Assembly (NCBI RefSeq): GCF_032884065.1
Contig: NC_088883.1
Coordinates: 23,369,637-23,433,636, forward strand
Length of the DNA: 64,000 nucleotides
Source: Artemia franciscana
Taxonomy: Eukaryota; Arthropoda; Branchiopoda; Anostraca; Artemiidae
Direction of reading: 5' to 3'
Under the pieces are notes generated by a model. It was not told the origin of the DNA, did no database searches, and saw only the letters and a list, made by a program, of their open reading frames with translations. Of this stretch, positions 33,940 to 45,803 are shown piece by piece; within the stretch, counting starts at the first letter, position 1, and every line of letters starts with the position of its first letter. The position numbers were made by a program, and so were the translations under genes.

Positions 33940-34639
33940 TTTTTCTCCCCTGTTCGCACGAGTTTGTGCAAAAAAAAAGTTCGTGTGGAATATATTTTGT
34001 ACAAATTGTATGAAAACAGAAGTTTTGTTTGTGACTGGTGCAATTTCGGTGTTCATTATTTGTTGGCCGGTGTTATATACTGGCTCTGTAAGAGCTTTTT
34101 TCTACGTAACTTAATAAGTTTTATCGCTTTTTTGTGTCTTGGTGCGATAAAATGCTGTGGATGGCACCCGAATTACGTAAATGAAAGAAATTAACATTTT
34201 GTTTGTAATAACTGTGATTTAATGTGCGGTAGTTGTTGTTTATTTGTGATTCTTGACCTGACAAATCCACCAGTCAGCAGTGACCTCTTTTCTTCTTTCT
34301 ATTTCGTGACATTGAAAAAGGTGCTTTTGATTTTCAGCATAATTCCGCCGCGTTTTATTGTGTAGATTTGCTCTCCCGGCAGTTAGTTTCCATAATAAGA
34401 TTCAGTTCAGTTCCTTTTATCAAATAATTATATTTTAAAGTTTTTATTGAAATATAAGAATGTCGTTTCCCTTCCTGTTTTGCTAATATTTTATCCAATA
34501 TTCACTTTGTAGTGCATAAACTATATGATTACCTTAGGAAGCAACGCTTAAAAAAGAGTGCTTTGATATAAAAAAAAACTAAATTAAATGCTTTTTAATG
34601 CGCTAGAAGGTAATTTACATTTCTTTTTCTGCTACCTGA
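33940..34639 (+). other. Probable PKA-C 3' UTR and downstream sequence
   Basis: Follows the TGA of exon B. ORFs in other frames overlap the exon and its continuation and are shadows. No polyadenylation site can be fixed with confidence from the sequence alone. Confidence 0.5.
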
Positions 34640-35060
34640 AAAAATAGCACCCATGAGATATTTTACATCCACTCGAGGATTCTTGGAAAGAACCAAGGTC
34701 CTTAAAAATGAAATCTGAAGTTCCGGAAAAGCCGTAAATTTAAACTTAAAAAAAAAGAAAAGAAAAATCGAACAGCTTCAGTGAAATGCATGTTTCTTTT
34801 AGAAATGTAGTTGTCTTTGTAGATCAAAAGATTTTGAATTTTTAGACGAAAACCGTTTTCAAATTTAACAATTTAGTTTCGCTTATGTCTTTTCATAGTT
34901 CAATGTTGTAATACTGACCAAATCTGGTGCCACCTTAAAAATTACATATTTATGAAACAACCAAAAGGAAAACAGTAACTTTCAGGTGTGGATAGACCTA
35001 AGTCCTAAGACCTGTGGGTCACATTTTTTTTTATTTTGGGTCTCCTTAATTCTTTGATTC
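34640..35060 (+). repeat. Long dispersed repeat, copy 3 (no VNTR core)
   Basis: Has AAAAATGAAATCTGAAGTTC, AAAAAAAAAGAAAAGAAAAAT, AAATGTAGTTGTCTTTGTAG, ACAACCAAAAGGAAAACAGT, GTGTGGATAGACCTAAG and ATTTTGGGTCTCCTTAAT, matching copies 1 and 2 in order. It lacks any tandem core between the halves. Confidence 0.45.
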
Positions 35061-36067
35061 AGAACGAAAGCTGAGGGTACACCTGATATATTTAAACAAG
35101 GACGGCTTTTACGTCAGGTCACCTCTTGTCAGTTTGTAATCTCTTTTCTTTTGAACACGGGCGCTAGTTAGGGGGAGGGTGTTGCAATTCCCCCCCCCCC
35201 TAGACTTTGAAAATACCTTCCTATTTCTATTCTCTTAGTATTTTCTATTTTATCATGGCGAACTCGTCGTTTCTCTCTCTCTCCCCCCCTACAATCCTTG
35301 CCTCCCTGCGCTATTTTTTCGTGAATCGGTGCTACTGGTTTTGAACCACAAATAGATAAAGACCAGGAGATAGCTAAGACAATGAACAGTTTATATATAA
35401 CAATTTATTCAATTCTTGACACGCACCAAAAAATATACAGTACGAACATAAGTATAAAAAAAACAAATTGTATCATTTTTAAATTGATTAATTTATTAAA
35501 AAAACTGTTGAAGGAAAGAGACCAAATAACTTATCTTAAAGATAGAATTACCTTTCTGATCAGGATATGACCTTCCACTGCGAAAACAGAAAATTGTAGG
35601 GGTTACAGCTCATTTTCAAAACCATAACTTCGATAATATACCAAAAGGCTGTTTGCAAAAGAGAAGTGGCATTGGGTTAACAGAAATCTGATAATTAAAA
35701 CTTCTAAAACTTGGCCCTTCCCCCTCCCTCAAAGATAAAGCTACCCGCAGAAACTCAGAAAGCTCTTCGGCTAGGCGCCTGAAACTTGCAATAGCCAGTC
35801 TACAGGCCTTTAATTTGAATCACAACTCTCTCAAGGGCAATGCCTTTTCACTAACATAAAAATTCATAACTGTGTCAATGAAACTTTCAAAAATGTATCT
35901 ATAACCCCAACTACGGTCCAGGAATTTGTTTTAAAGCTCGAAGCTCAACCCTTTCCAAGGCATATAATATTCTATGAAAACAGAATCCCAATTTCGAAGT
36001 AAAGGAATTCATCTCACATTACTGGGAGCTGCCTTACCCAGGTATAGTCACAAAAAAGCAGTTTCTT
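35061..36067. other. Intergenic sequence between PKA-C and Drp1, no gene seen
   Basis: AT-rich with a C-run near 35192-35202. No recognisable coding region. Confidence 0.5.
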
Positions 36068-36681
36068 TAGGCGCTTTTACACTACACAGTAGAGCCTCCA
36101 CACTGTGATAACTCAACGTACCGTTACATAATTCAACATTACGTTATATAATCTTTAGGATCAAATTTTATACTTAACATTGGCAGTAGCAAGTACACTC
36201 GAACCTCATTCCAAACTATTAATTTTTTGATAGTTCGCATATGATGATTTTACTTTGGCTGTAGTCCAGGGTGCAAACCGTAGTACCTTTACTCTAGTTA
36301 CATACGTTACTCGAAGTGACATCACTAGGAACAGTTGTGAAGTTACTACTGGCTTTGTAAGTTTGTAAGGATATAGTCATCAAGCGTTTAAACTATTCAT
36401 TGCTCTTTCAAAATAATTTAGACTAAGAATACTTTGAATATTGCTCAGTATTTTCAATAGCAATGATGATAATGATGCAGAGTTACTTCACTAAAGATGC
36501 TTCTTAACTATTTTCAGTAAAAGTTACTAAAAAATTAAATTCAAAGTTACTTTTTGCTGAGTCTGGAATGCAGCCATAGTTTGAAAGGACCTTTTTTTTA
36601 GTGAGAAAGATGTTACGTCAATACAACGTAAATTAACCACTTTGCAGGGAAAATAACGCACGTAGTGTGAAAGCTGCTTTA
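36068..36681. mobile_element. MITE-like element with CTTTCACACTA-type ends, copy 2
   Basis: GGCGCTTTTACACTACACAG on the left pairs with CGTAGTGTGAAAGCTGC on the right as terminal inverted repeats. The interior has ACGTTAC motifs, also found near 63780-63850. About 610 bp, non-coding. Confidence 0.45.
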
Positions 36682-38227
36682 TGACAATATTATTGTTCAT
36701 TTCTTTTTTCTTCTTTACTATCACGTTTCAGATTTGACCAAGTCTACAATTTCTTTTGTCATGAAGTCGTCTAGTATTTTAAACGCCATACCAAAATAAA
36801 AATTATATCTTTTGATGAAAAATAGCCTAGAACTTTAAAGGAAAGGAACAATATCTGCGGACGACCCACAAATATTTTAACGAGATAAAAGTAATAGCAA
36901 CATAAGCCTTTCTATATAATTACATTTTCTAAATAAAATCAAAATATGGCACAATCCATCAACAACGATTAGCAAAATAAATACTACTGACAATGGTTAA
37001 ATTTCTTGTTTTCTGTGGGTTAAGCTTTGAAAAAAGTCCGACCAAATATCATGAAAACCAGATGAGACTTAGTAGCCAGCATATCCACACCTAGTATGTT
37101 GAATAACTAACTTCAGAAGAAGGAACGAAAAATCAATGAATTTCACGGTTAATCTACTGACCATGAATCTGAATCATTTCGATAAAGTGGCACATTTTAT
37201 CTATGACAACATCAACTTAAAGGCTAATATAAAAAAAGGGGGGGGGGCAATATCATCACACATTGTGCATACTTTCAAACCTGCTAAGATTCGGATCCAC
37301 TTTAAAGGTATTTAAACATTTTCGAAATCTTCAAAGTTAGGAGAAGAATTCTGAGGCTTTGAAAATGTCTAAATAACTTTAACCTAGATTATAACCTAGG
37401 TTTATTAAGATAACTAAACCCAAAATCTTATTTTTGGCAGATACAATAGTATACAAGATGAACAACGGTATGTGTACACTGTATTCGTTAGATTTAAAGA
37501 AAAAAGTTTAATACATCTTCAGTGATGTTAAATTGTACAATTTTTAACGTTTTCTCAGTTTAGCCTATACCATCGACGCACTCTTGGAAAACGCACATTA
37601 AAGAGCCCCTTCGCCAAATTTCCACAAAACTGTTACAAATGAGATGTGCATTCAATGACAACAATATGATACGACGGGAAAACCTTGCACGAAAAAGATT
37701 GTTTGGGTGATTTTGACCCTTCACAAAACCTAATTCTAGTACACTCCAAGAGGTTTGTATAGATGGCATTCATTTAGAAAATTCCAAAATAAAGACTATT
37801 TATATAGAAAATTTATAGAAGTGTGCCGTCTTTATAAGAATGGACTACTAATTTTCCCATACATTGTTTAACCAATTATATGTTTAATTGGTTTGTAGCT
37901 TAAACCTATAAACCAAGCAAACCTGCTTAAACCAAGGTTCGTACTAGGACAAATCACAACTTTCCAGACGAGCTTTCTTTGATAGTTTCAACTTCACTAT
38001 GGTTCAAGGGTTCTGACGTAACCAAGTCCAGTGGCTAGGAGACTTTCCTTTGGTAACATCGATTTAAAATCACAGATATACCGACTGACTTATAATTTGA
38101 ATTATTCATCATCAAAGAGTTTATCACTTGAATCACTTCAAATAAAAAAAAAAAAAAAAACAAAAAAAAAAAAAAAAAAAAAAAAAAACTATAGAAAACT
38201 TGGAGGAAAGTGCAACTGTCGTACATT
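36682..38227. other. Intergenic sequence, probable Drp1 3' UTR at its right end
   Basis: Nothing coding recognised. The right end adjoins the Drp1 stop codon on the - strand and should contain its 3' UTR. An A-rich tract with C interruptions lies at 38143-38188. Confidence 0.45.
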
Positions 38228-38284
38228 CTACCAAACATGGGTTTCTCTTATTTCTCCAATAATATGACTAGCTCGCTGTAAAGC
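38228..38284 (-). CDS. Drp1: Drp1, last coding exon
   Basis: The final 18 codons plus TAG of the dynamin-related fission GTPase. It reads Ala-Leu-Gln-Arg-Ala-Ser-His-Ile-Ile-Gly-Glu-Ile-Arg-Glu-Thr-His-Val-Trp. The Glu-Ile-Arg-Glu-Thr-His-x-Trp ending is diagnostic of Drp1/DNM1L. The - strand acceptor is TTATTTTAG and the phase is 0, matching the preceding exon. It was too short to appear as an ORF and was found by looking for the conserved tail. The protein oligomerises on mitochondria and peroxisomes and constricts them using GTP. Confidence 0.93.
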   Translation of the reverse strand, partial: ALQRASHIIGEIRETHVW

Positions 38285-38331
38285 CTAAAATAAAAAGAAC
38301 TATGAATTCCAACTTAAGGTGAAAGAATTTC

Positions 38332-38560
38332 TTATTTAATAGTAGATTACGACAAATAAAAGTTCAGGGATAAGTCTTTTTATTAGACAGTGAAACAGAT
38401 ACAAAAAGTTCTGAATATTTTGATAACATATACAGTGACGGTCATCAGTAGATGAACTGTCACTGTACCTGTGATCGAAATATCCAGAAATTTTTGTATC
38501 TATTTCACTGTCTAATAATAGGACTTATGCTTATTTGAACTTTTATCTGTTCGTCATAAA
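38332..38560. mobile_element. Foldback element, about 90-bp inverted arms
   Basis: ACAAATAAAAGTTCAGGG, then TTATTAGACAGTGAAACAGA and TACAAAAAGTTCTGAATATT at the left, with the reverse complement at the right (TTTTTGTATCTATTTCACTG, TCTAATAATAGGACTTATGC, TTGAACTTTTATCTG). The centre carries a GTGACGG/CTGTCACTGT hairpin. It shares GACAGTG and AATATTTC motifs with the foldback element at 13631-14056. Confidence 0.7.
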
Positions 38561-40780
38561 AAAGGTAGGGTGATATTTGAAAAAAAATATACTTAGATAG
38601 AATATCAAAGACTTCCCTCTGACTCTTTTATAAAACATCAAGAAAACAAAAATTTGTTTTGGAGCCTGTCAGATGGGATTTTTCGTCCCCAGATTGAGAA
38701 AGTCCATGAGTCTCCCAATTTATTTTGTTAATAAGAAAAAATCGAATAAAAGCCAATACTACTTTTACTAGCACCATCTAAAACATTACCAGAAAAGTAT
38801 TATTTGTTCTTAATGTGGTTTAGACAGCCTCCATCTGGAGGACATCTCTCCCTTTTTAACCTCTGTCCTCCAATCCTCCGTCCTTTTAAAAAAAATCGGA
38901 TTTGTTCTTTTGAGTTTGACCAGAACAAAACACTTACAAATCCATAATTCCCCAGATGAACAATAAATAACAGTAAAAACTGAATACTAAATACAGTAAC
39001 ATTAAGGAGACTCGATGCCATAGAGAATCAGACTATTTTATTATTAAATCTAATAATAATGGACTTTATTATTAATGTCTTTTATTATCTTATTAATGTC
39101 TTTTATTAATCTTTTATAATTATCTTATTAAATGTCTTAATTTTATTAATATTAAAATTTTATTAGTTAATGTCTTTTATTAATCTTAAATATGAACTTT
39201 ATTATTAAAGTCCAACAAACTTTCTTAGTTTTTGTGGCCAAATTATTTAGAATTGATTAGGCGGTCTTGCCATAACTTGTAGAGCTTGGATGAGCGATCC
39301 AAATAAACGGCAAAAAATTAAAAGCCAAGATTTCCAGGATCTACTTTCCTGGAAATCTTGGCAAAACCTTGCAACTTCTCTTATGATACAGAGATTTCCA
39401 GTTTTAGAGAAACATATCATTAGCAAGTGTAAATTCTGCTTTTCGATCAAACGGAGCAAAATTTCCTGTTTTAATTCAGGAAAGGATGATCCCTAAAAAT
39501 GTTCTAGTATACCCTCTAGGAAAATGCCAAATATCACCGAAATGTCATCTGATCAACCTGACAGTTTTTCTAACTTTCTATGGCGCAACACGTTTTGATT
39601 GAAAACTTACGACACAATTCCTTTGTCTTTTCAAACAAATTTCATAATCAAATCACAAATCTTCAATAGTTTTCAATTATAAGCAGTCTCCTGGGTGAAT
39701 TCGCCTATGACCTTTAGCATTTGAGACAGTGAACTGACGTTGAAGCTCACAGTATGATTTTTAAGGTATCGAATTTTTCTTAAAGAAAACATCAACTGTA
39801 CACTAAATAAAAGTAAAAATATATATTTTAAAATAAGACTTTTGACATTGTGCTCGTTAGAACAGAGTTATTTTGTTATGGATAGTTAGAGATTATATCC
39901 ATTGAGAGCAGGTAGACTGCCAACAAGTCCCAAATATGCAAAACTGAGTTAAATTGGCAGAATATATTTTAATTGCCATCTTTAATGAACTGTCAAGTTT
40001 ATTTCTGCAAGGATAAAGGACATCGTCAAAGGTGATTTATGCTTCTATTGAAGGTACTTGCTGCGAATTTCATTTTAATAATATAATTTAAGTGGCCAGA
40101 GGCGGTTTTAAGGGGGACAGAGGGGGCATTCGGCCGGGCGCATAAATTTTACCGGCGAAAAATTCCAAATAAATAATCTAACGATTATAAAAAGTTTAGC
40201 AATTTTGAAATTCTATTTTTAATAAAACAAAGCAGAGGGCGCAGTTGGCACTAAGTGCGAGCAAATTGAATACGAAAATTTAATTTTTCCCATATCTTCA
40301 CCACCGTTGCTTGTAAATAAAAGTATTTAGACCAAATTTAATTAAGTTTAGCGTTTTTTATGGCGTTTAGAAAGAAAATGGAAAGCGTTGCTGCTGGAAA
40401 AAAAACCACGCCTAGAACAAAAAAAAAAGAAATACAAAAATGAAGAGACAGAAAAAAGGGGAGATAGGGGGAGGTGGAGGGGCGCTAATCGAGATTTTGT
40501 CTCAGACACAAGAGAGGTCAGAACGGCCACTGTAGCTGCCAAACTTTCAAGGCATTTAATCTCCTATCCTTTTGTTAAAAGTTTTCAAAATGACAGCAGC
40601 GCCATCTACACTAGACGATTTGAAAAATTGACCAAATACACCTCAAATCCAATTAAAATTCCCGTTACTTTGCTCATCTTGTTAACACCACAGAAAAAAA
40701 AAACTCTTGAAAACCTAATTCCATTGATCTCCAAAAACCATCTGATCTGATTAATATAATAGTTGAAAAACTTGTCACTG
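38561..40780 (-). other. Drp1 intron, no gene seen
   Basis: AT-rich. A short palindrome around 39326-39363 (GCCAAGATTTCCAGGA/TCCTGGAAATCTTGGC) forms a strong hairpin and explains the mirrored ORFs there. 40090-40150 matches the GC-rich dispersed repeat at 17905 and 22990. Confidence 0.5.
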
Positions 40781-40799
40781 AATTTAATGTTAATTCTTC

Positions 40800-41240
40800 C
40801 CTTCCGTAATGGATTTTGTCTCATTCTTATCAAATAGATCACAAATACTGTTGATGACCTCACAGTTGGTGAGACTTGATAAAGAAATTTAACGAGCATC
40901 CCTATGAGGATTCTCAGGGCAATTACGCGTGATGCCTTAAGCTTGGCCAGGAGACTAAAGCCTTCTAATTCATGATTATGCAAATGTTTTACTTAAATCC
41001 CCGTCCCATTTCCTTATTCCTACCTCTCCTGAAATCTCCCTCTCATCCTTTGAATTACTTGGCGTCATAATTTCTTCTAATTTAAAGTGGCGTGTCCCTG
41101 TTAAAAATATCATCCGTAAAGCTAATGCATCTAGCTCAATGAATTTGTTTGTCCCCTTTCCATTCTTCAAAGATCAATACTTCCTTTGTCCCACCCTCAC
41201 CTTGAATTACGCTGGTCAAGTTTGGCATACTGGCATCTCC
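40800..41240 (+). pseudogene. LINE reverse-transcriptase fragment, plus strand (CR1/Jockey-like)
   Basis: Broken + strand frames read Val-Asp-Asp-Leu-Thr-Val-Gly near 40853, then Phe-Glu-Leu-Leu-Gly-Val-Ile-Ile-Ser and a Leu-Lys-Trp block near 41050-41095. Leu-Asn-Tyr-Ala-Gly-Gln-Val-Trp-His follows near 41200. These are successive palm-end and thumb motifs of LINE RTs. Several stops and frameshifts separate them. Confidence 0.65.
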
Positions 41241-41864
41241 CGCGAAAAACCATGAAAAATTGAAATATTAAAAAAAAAAGCTCCTGCACATGATTTTCAA
41301 AGAAGCTTAAGTCCCATACTCTCTCCTCCCATGCTACGTTAAAAATTCTTGACTACAGGCGAGGTACGTTTTTCTGAAGATTTTTAGAAAACTCCATTTT
41401 TCCAAAAATACGACAATAGTAACGGAACACATTCTTCCAAAAAGACATTCCCCCCAAAAATCCAGCCCTCCATTTTTGGCCTTCTTTTGCCACTCTTTAA
41501 TCCTTTGTTTTGTTTTGAGATTTGGTTAGCATATTTTTTGTCCAACTTCAAAAAGGAGCGTACTCAATGGAAGGATGGGGGGAAGGGTCGGGAGGTCCCT
41601 CCAGGAAATCATAAATTCTTCCAAATTTCCGGGCAGTTTATGTTCAAATTATTACATAAAATCAGGTTTTATTCATAATTGACCCTCCCGCCTCCCGAAA
41701 TTTTTCTTAAGCTCTTTGTCAGGTTTTGTATTTGTAAACCCCAAATTTCAAATTCAATCTTTCCGGGTTTGTGATAGCAAGTTTTTGAATTAAATATTTT
41801 ATCAATCCTTCATTAATTGTAAATATAACACCATATGTTGTATTTGCATTAATTGTAAATATAA

Positions 41865-42110
41865 CAGAGCGGTAGAATAGATATTGGTCTCCAGTTGGAA
41901 ATATCTCTTTTATCGCCTCCTTTATGGAGGGGTATAACTTTTGCCCGCTTTAGTTCGTCAGGAAACACCTTTTTGAACAGATAAATTGACTAGATATAAT
42001 ATCACAGGTAAGAGATACGCAGCAACTGCTTTAAATGCTTTAACGTTTAGGCCATCAACACCAGCTGAATTAGATTTGATCGATTTCACTGCTGGGTTTT
42101 GTAAAGTTTT
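41865..42110 (-). pseudogene. LINE reverse-transcriptase N-terminal fragment, minus strand
   Basis: The - strand reads Ser-Ala-Gly-Val-Asp-Gly-Leu-Asn, then an Ala-Lys-Val-Ile-Pro-Leu-His-Lys-Gly-Gly-Asp block, ending Asn-Trp-Arg-Pro-Ile-Ser-Ile-Leu-Pro. These are the first RT motifs of CR1/Jockey-type LINEs. The fragment is cut off at both ends. Confidence 0.75.
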
Positions 42111-42170
42111 ATGTTTGGTAGCCCCTCCTCCCGAACAAAAATCGTGGATACGAACCTGCCCCCTACCACA
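42108..42170. mobile_element. MITE-like fragment, 'GTATCCAGG' family
   Basis: AGCCCCTCCTCCCGAACAAA followed by ATCGTGGATACGAACCTGCC matches one end of the family. Confidence 0.35.
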
Positions 42171-42295
42171 CATTTTCGTGAAATGACACCCCTGGTAAAG
42201 CAAGGAGCCATCACATCACCGATCATCTACAACAACGCGTCTCTTCTTGCGCAGATTGGTCGAAAGAGTAACCAGAAGCAATTTACCAAAAATTA

Positions 42296-42392
42296 AAGCT
42301 TCATGGGAGGGGGTATGAAGAGTGAAGCTTCCAATAGTGGAGGAAAAGCGTGCACAGCTGTTTTGGCTTGAGGCGGTTTGGTGATGAATAGA
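42296..42392 (+). pseudogene. LINE 3'-end fragment, plus strand
   Basis: GGAGGAAAAGCGTGCACAGC and TGGCTTGAGGCGGTTTGGTG match the last codons and start of the 3' UTR of the LINE at 28559-31155. Confidence 0.5.
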
Positions 42393-42459
42393 GCTTTTTT
42401 TTAGTTAGTAGCCCCTACCCAATTTATTTTCTATTACTTTCAAATGAATAGAATATTAC

Positions 42460-42671
42460 CTGTAGCATTTCACTAGCTTCTCGTCGCCTAGTTGCCACAT
42501 GCTCAGATTCGGCCAAAAGTAAGTCTATTTGTTCTGCCTTGTACAGATGAGTCACCAATTCCGATTGAAGGCTATTTTTCATATGATTTACAAGGAAATA
42601 CATAATGATTTTGGGTACAGCATCCTGTATTTGCTTCCGAACGATCCCAAAATAGGACTTGATAAGACGCT
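42460..42671 (-). CDS. Drp1: Drp1, GTPase effector domain exon
   Basis: This exon encodes about 70 residues of the GED. It starts Glu-Arg-Leu-Ile-Lys-Ser-Tyr-Phe, runs through Val-Arg-Lys-x-Ile-Gln-Asp-x-Val-Pro-Lys and Phe-Leu-Val-Asn-His, and ends Arg-Arg-Glu-Ala-Ser-Glu-Met-Leu-Gln. This matches human DNM1L closely. The GED folds with the stalk and bundle-signalling element to drive self-assembly and GTP hydrolysis. On the - strand the acceptor is TATTTTTTAG and the donor CAG|GTAAT. The first two bases complete a Glu codon begun in the previous exon; the last codon is complete. The length of 212 nt fits both phases. Confidence 0.95.
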
Positions 42672-42694
42672 CTAAAAAATATAAAACATTTTTA

Positions 42695-42960
42695 ACTATA
42701 AATAGCGACGAAGACAACACTGCCTTTCCATCACAAACATCAAAAACAAGAAGAACAGTAGGAAATTCTTTTCTGACAGTGGAATTCTAATTTAAGTTAA
42801 TCTTTCGGCCCCACGTCCAAGGGCCTCAGTAAAACTAAGAAGAACAATAGAGAATTATTTCGTAAGACAGTGGAATTCAAATTTAAATGAATATTTCAGT
42901 CTTATGTCCAAGGACCGTCCTCAGCAAAATCCTATTGTGTAATTAGAATGAACCTCCAAG
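42695..42960. mobile_element. Foldback-family fragment related to 13631-14056
   Basis: AGCGACGAAGACAACACTGC and CTTTCCATCACAAACATC match the right outer end of the 13.6-kb element in reverse complement. Two direct copies of a GACAGTGGAATTC...TTTCGG/TTTCAG...TGTCCAAGG block follow (about 42774-42826 and 42865-42915). Confidence 0.55.
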
Positions 42961-43814
42961 AAGAACTCCCTCCTTCGAAGCACTTCGCAGCCGAAGCACT
43001 CTCGAGGGGGGGATTCCTTCTTGTTCGAATGTTTTATATTTAACTATAAAATGAAATATAATAGTTCTATATATTAAAATATATAGCAATATTAAAATCA
43101 TAGTTCAGTTATTTAATGTAGATGGTCAAAATTTAAAGAGTATTTTTGTGTGTGTATTTAAATGTTATATTGTTATTAATTAAGGTTAGAGAAGTTATGT
43201 ATATTTAAAAAATAAAGAAATACTAAGAATTGAACCTAAAAAAGACCATATCGACGTCTTTAGGGACATAATTGTTGATTGAAATTTGTAGTATTTGTAA
43301 TTTATCTTTTCTTGTTTAATATATTTCTCTCTCGCTTATAGTAATATAATTAATTGATAAACCGTTATATAGGCAGGAGAAGTTGAATAACAAAAAAAAA
43401 AATAGAAAATAACTAATATTCTCAGCAACAAAACTACAAAAGCAAATGTATCAAAACAATCATATACGAGAAATACGAGGTCGAATACGAGGACAGCTTA
43501 ACCACAAAAGAGCAAGAGTAGAATTTTTTTTTTACTTCGGATACGAGCATTTTTCAAATTTCCAGTAAATCTAAATTATTAGACATAAAGTTATTTGTAG
43601 CACCTAACATAATTAGATTTAAAACTAACAAACTTAAAAGAAATACTAAAATGTGGAATAAATAAATTGTTGACAGTGAAGCAGAGACACTAACTCATAT
43701 TTACCAAAATTTTCCACCCTGCTTCTTATGAGCAATTAATCTTTAACAGACGAAATACGTTTTTGTGATCCCCCTGTACGTTCTCAGCGAAGATTTCCTG
43801 CTTCTCAAACCTGC
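42961..43814 (-). other. Drp1 intron, no gene seen
   Basis: AT-rich intron. A short inverted repeat (AAGAACTCCCTCCTTCGAAG / CTCGAGGGGGGATTCCTTCTT) lies at about 42960-43023. Confidence 0.45.
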
Positions 43815-43965
43815 TTCCAAGGCCGTATCCAGTGGGGAGGGTACCCCTGTTGAACTACCCCCCCCCAAAAAAAAAATCAAAAAGAAGTAACAGACTACGT
43901 AACAAAATGTACATAAACAAATTTTGATCCCCCCAAACAAAATCCTGGATATGCCCTTGCCTCCT
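43815..43965. mobile_element. MITE-like element, 'GTATCCAGG' family, copy 4
   Basis: AAGGCCGTATCCAGTGGGGA on the left and TCCTGGATATGCCCTTGCC on the right are inverted repeats. G- and C-runs flank an AT-rich centre with ACAAAATGTACATAAACAAA. Confidence 0.6.
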
Positions 43966-44092
43966 TATCTAACCTGTTTGATTGATTGTTATTGTCTCCA
44001 ATCAAAAAATTAGTGACGACCGTTTAACTTCTCACGCATTGCAATACTTCCTCTACAATATTTAACATCTATACAGGCAAAAACAATATGAA

Positions 44093-44278
44093 CCGGGGTT
44101 GTATCCAGAATTTTTCTCCCGATGGGGGGGGGGGTTACACAAAAAAACAACTTTAAAACGCATCAAGAATTTATTTATATCCATTTTTTATTACGTTTTT
44201 ACAAGTCTTCAAACATTTAGAGGGGGGAGAGGGTTCAAACCCCAAACATCCCCCCCATGGGATACGACCCTTCTATGA
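44093..44278. mobile_element. MITE-like element, 'GTATCCAGG' family, copy 5
   Basis: GGGGTTGTATCCAGAATTTT on the left and CCATGGGATACGACCCTTC on the right are inverted repeats. The centre has AAAACGCATCAAGAATTTAT. Confidence 0.6.
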
Positions 44279-44529
44279 ACATATGCAATTTTAGAAATCT
44301 CTCTGTCGTCTAAATTACCCTATTCTATTTCCACCTTTGATTACCAAATTCTTGTTGCATGTGTACTGCTACTATTACTAACAAGTCGCTACAGCTTCAA
44401 GCCACCAGAGGCCAATACAGCTGCGCTAGCTCCTCCTCCAACCGAATCTATAAAATGCTTAGACCGTTAACTTTTAAATCCTGTAAACTAAAAATACTAA
44501 GTAGTCTTAACCTTTCAATTACTAGTTAT

Positions 44530-44610
44530 TATACTCCTAGGAAGCGGTATTAAACCGTATTTTTCGTAGAGATGATTTTTCTCCATGCACTCAGCCAAAC
44601 GAGTGACAAC
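44530..44610 (-). pseudogene. Short LINE ORF2 fragment, minus strand
   Basis: The - strand reads Leu-Tyr-Glu-Lys-Tyr-Gly-Leu-Ile-Pro-Leu-Pro-Arg, matching the Leu-Tyr-Glu-Lys-Cys-Gly-Ser-Ile-Pro-Leu-Ser-Arg block of the LINE at 28559-31155. Confidence 0.55.
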
Positions 44611-45803
44611 ACTATCCATAGAAATCCTGCTGGTTGGGAATAGACCAATACAAGGTAAGCACACGGCAAAGGGGTCCCTTGAACCTGTCGGGGTGGGCTG
44701 AGCCAACCCTAATGAACCACAAATCCACAGGTCTAGTATCCGTAGAGCCGGCGACCCTCCATTTTAAAATGACTGCCAGGAAGAGATTAGACACTGCCTC
44801 GGATGCTTTACCGCCTTCTGACTATTGACCTCACTGCCATTGTGGCAGTGGTCCATGCCCATCGTGACTTCAATGCAGACTTATCTTCCCATTCTTCAGA
44901 AATCTTCAACTGCAAAAAAACTACGCCTTTGTAATTCTACTTTTTACGTCTTCACTGCTTCCACCATTTTTACGAATAATGCTACCCACACAAGACAAGC
45001 TATCTTACAGGACATGATTTATTCCTAGTCTAAGCGATTTGGTCTTCTTAACATTAATTTTCAAACCAATTTTTGCACCATTGAACTCTCAAAAACTCAA
45101 AAACTTTTTGCAAGGCTTTTTCTAAATTATCTAGCTTCTGTTCAAGTAATAAATCTAAAGGAACAAAATATTTCCGAAACCTCTTGATTGTTTCTACTGA
45201 AATCAATATTTCTAAAAATCTAAAACTTGATTCAAACAATGTCTTAATTTCTCGACAATTATTTCTATATTGTTGTAATCAATTTTTTCTATTACTGTAT
45301 CACCGGTATCTCTATTGCAACAACTGATTCCCACAATTCTTGTTACATGTGTGATGGTTGTTTACATATTGCAATGCATTTTCCGCATTTTCCGGTATCT
45401 ACAGGTATATGATCATATTGTATTTAATGTTTGATACCAGGAACAAGAACATAAAACTTCTAGATGCCGGAATGTTTCCATGCAAAGACAATTTAATATT
45501 CAAAATTAAAGTAACATCTGCTACGAACTTTTTTTTACAATTGTTTACGAAAAGTGGCGCAAATCACAGAAATTAGCGGGTGGGGGCAAATCTGTCATTT
45601 TTTTTCAATGAATACACCAAAAAAGAGCGATTTTCAATCATATTATCCCCAAAGAGGTATTTTTAAAAATAAAGAGAAGGATTAATCAGAGGAGGGGAGG
45701 ATTGGTTTATATTCATTTTTATTTATTTAACAAACCAGACAAAAATTTCGGAGAAGGGGTCCAATTCGGTACCCCCCTAGATACGGCCTTGATTTCTACT
45801 AAC
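44611..45803 (-). other. Drp1 intron, no gene seen
   Basis: No coding region recognised. A partial 'GTATCCAGG'-family MITE (TACCCCCCTAGATACGGCCTT) lies at about 45700-45795, just next to the Drp1 donor site. Confidence 0.45.

Noticed and set aside
33851-34194. ORFs of 76-87 codons overlapping the last PKA-C exon
   Set aside because: They are in other frames than the kinase tail and continue into the likely 3' UTR.
40606-40983. 125-codon - strand ORF
   Set aside because: The opposite strand carries recognisable, broken LINE RT motifs; this ORF is its shadow.
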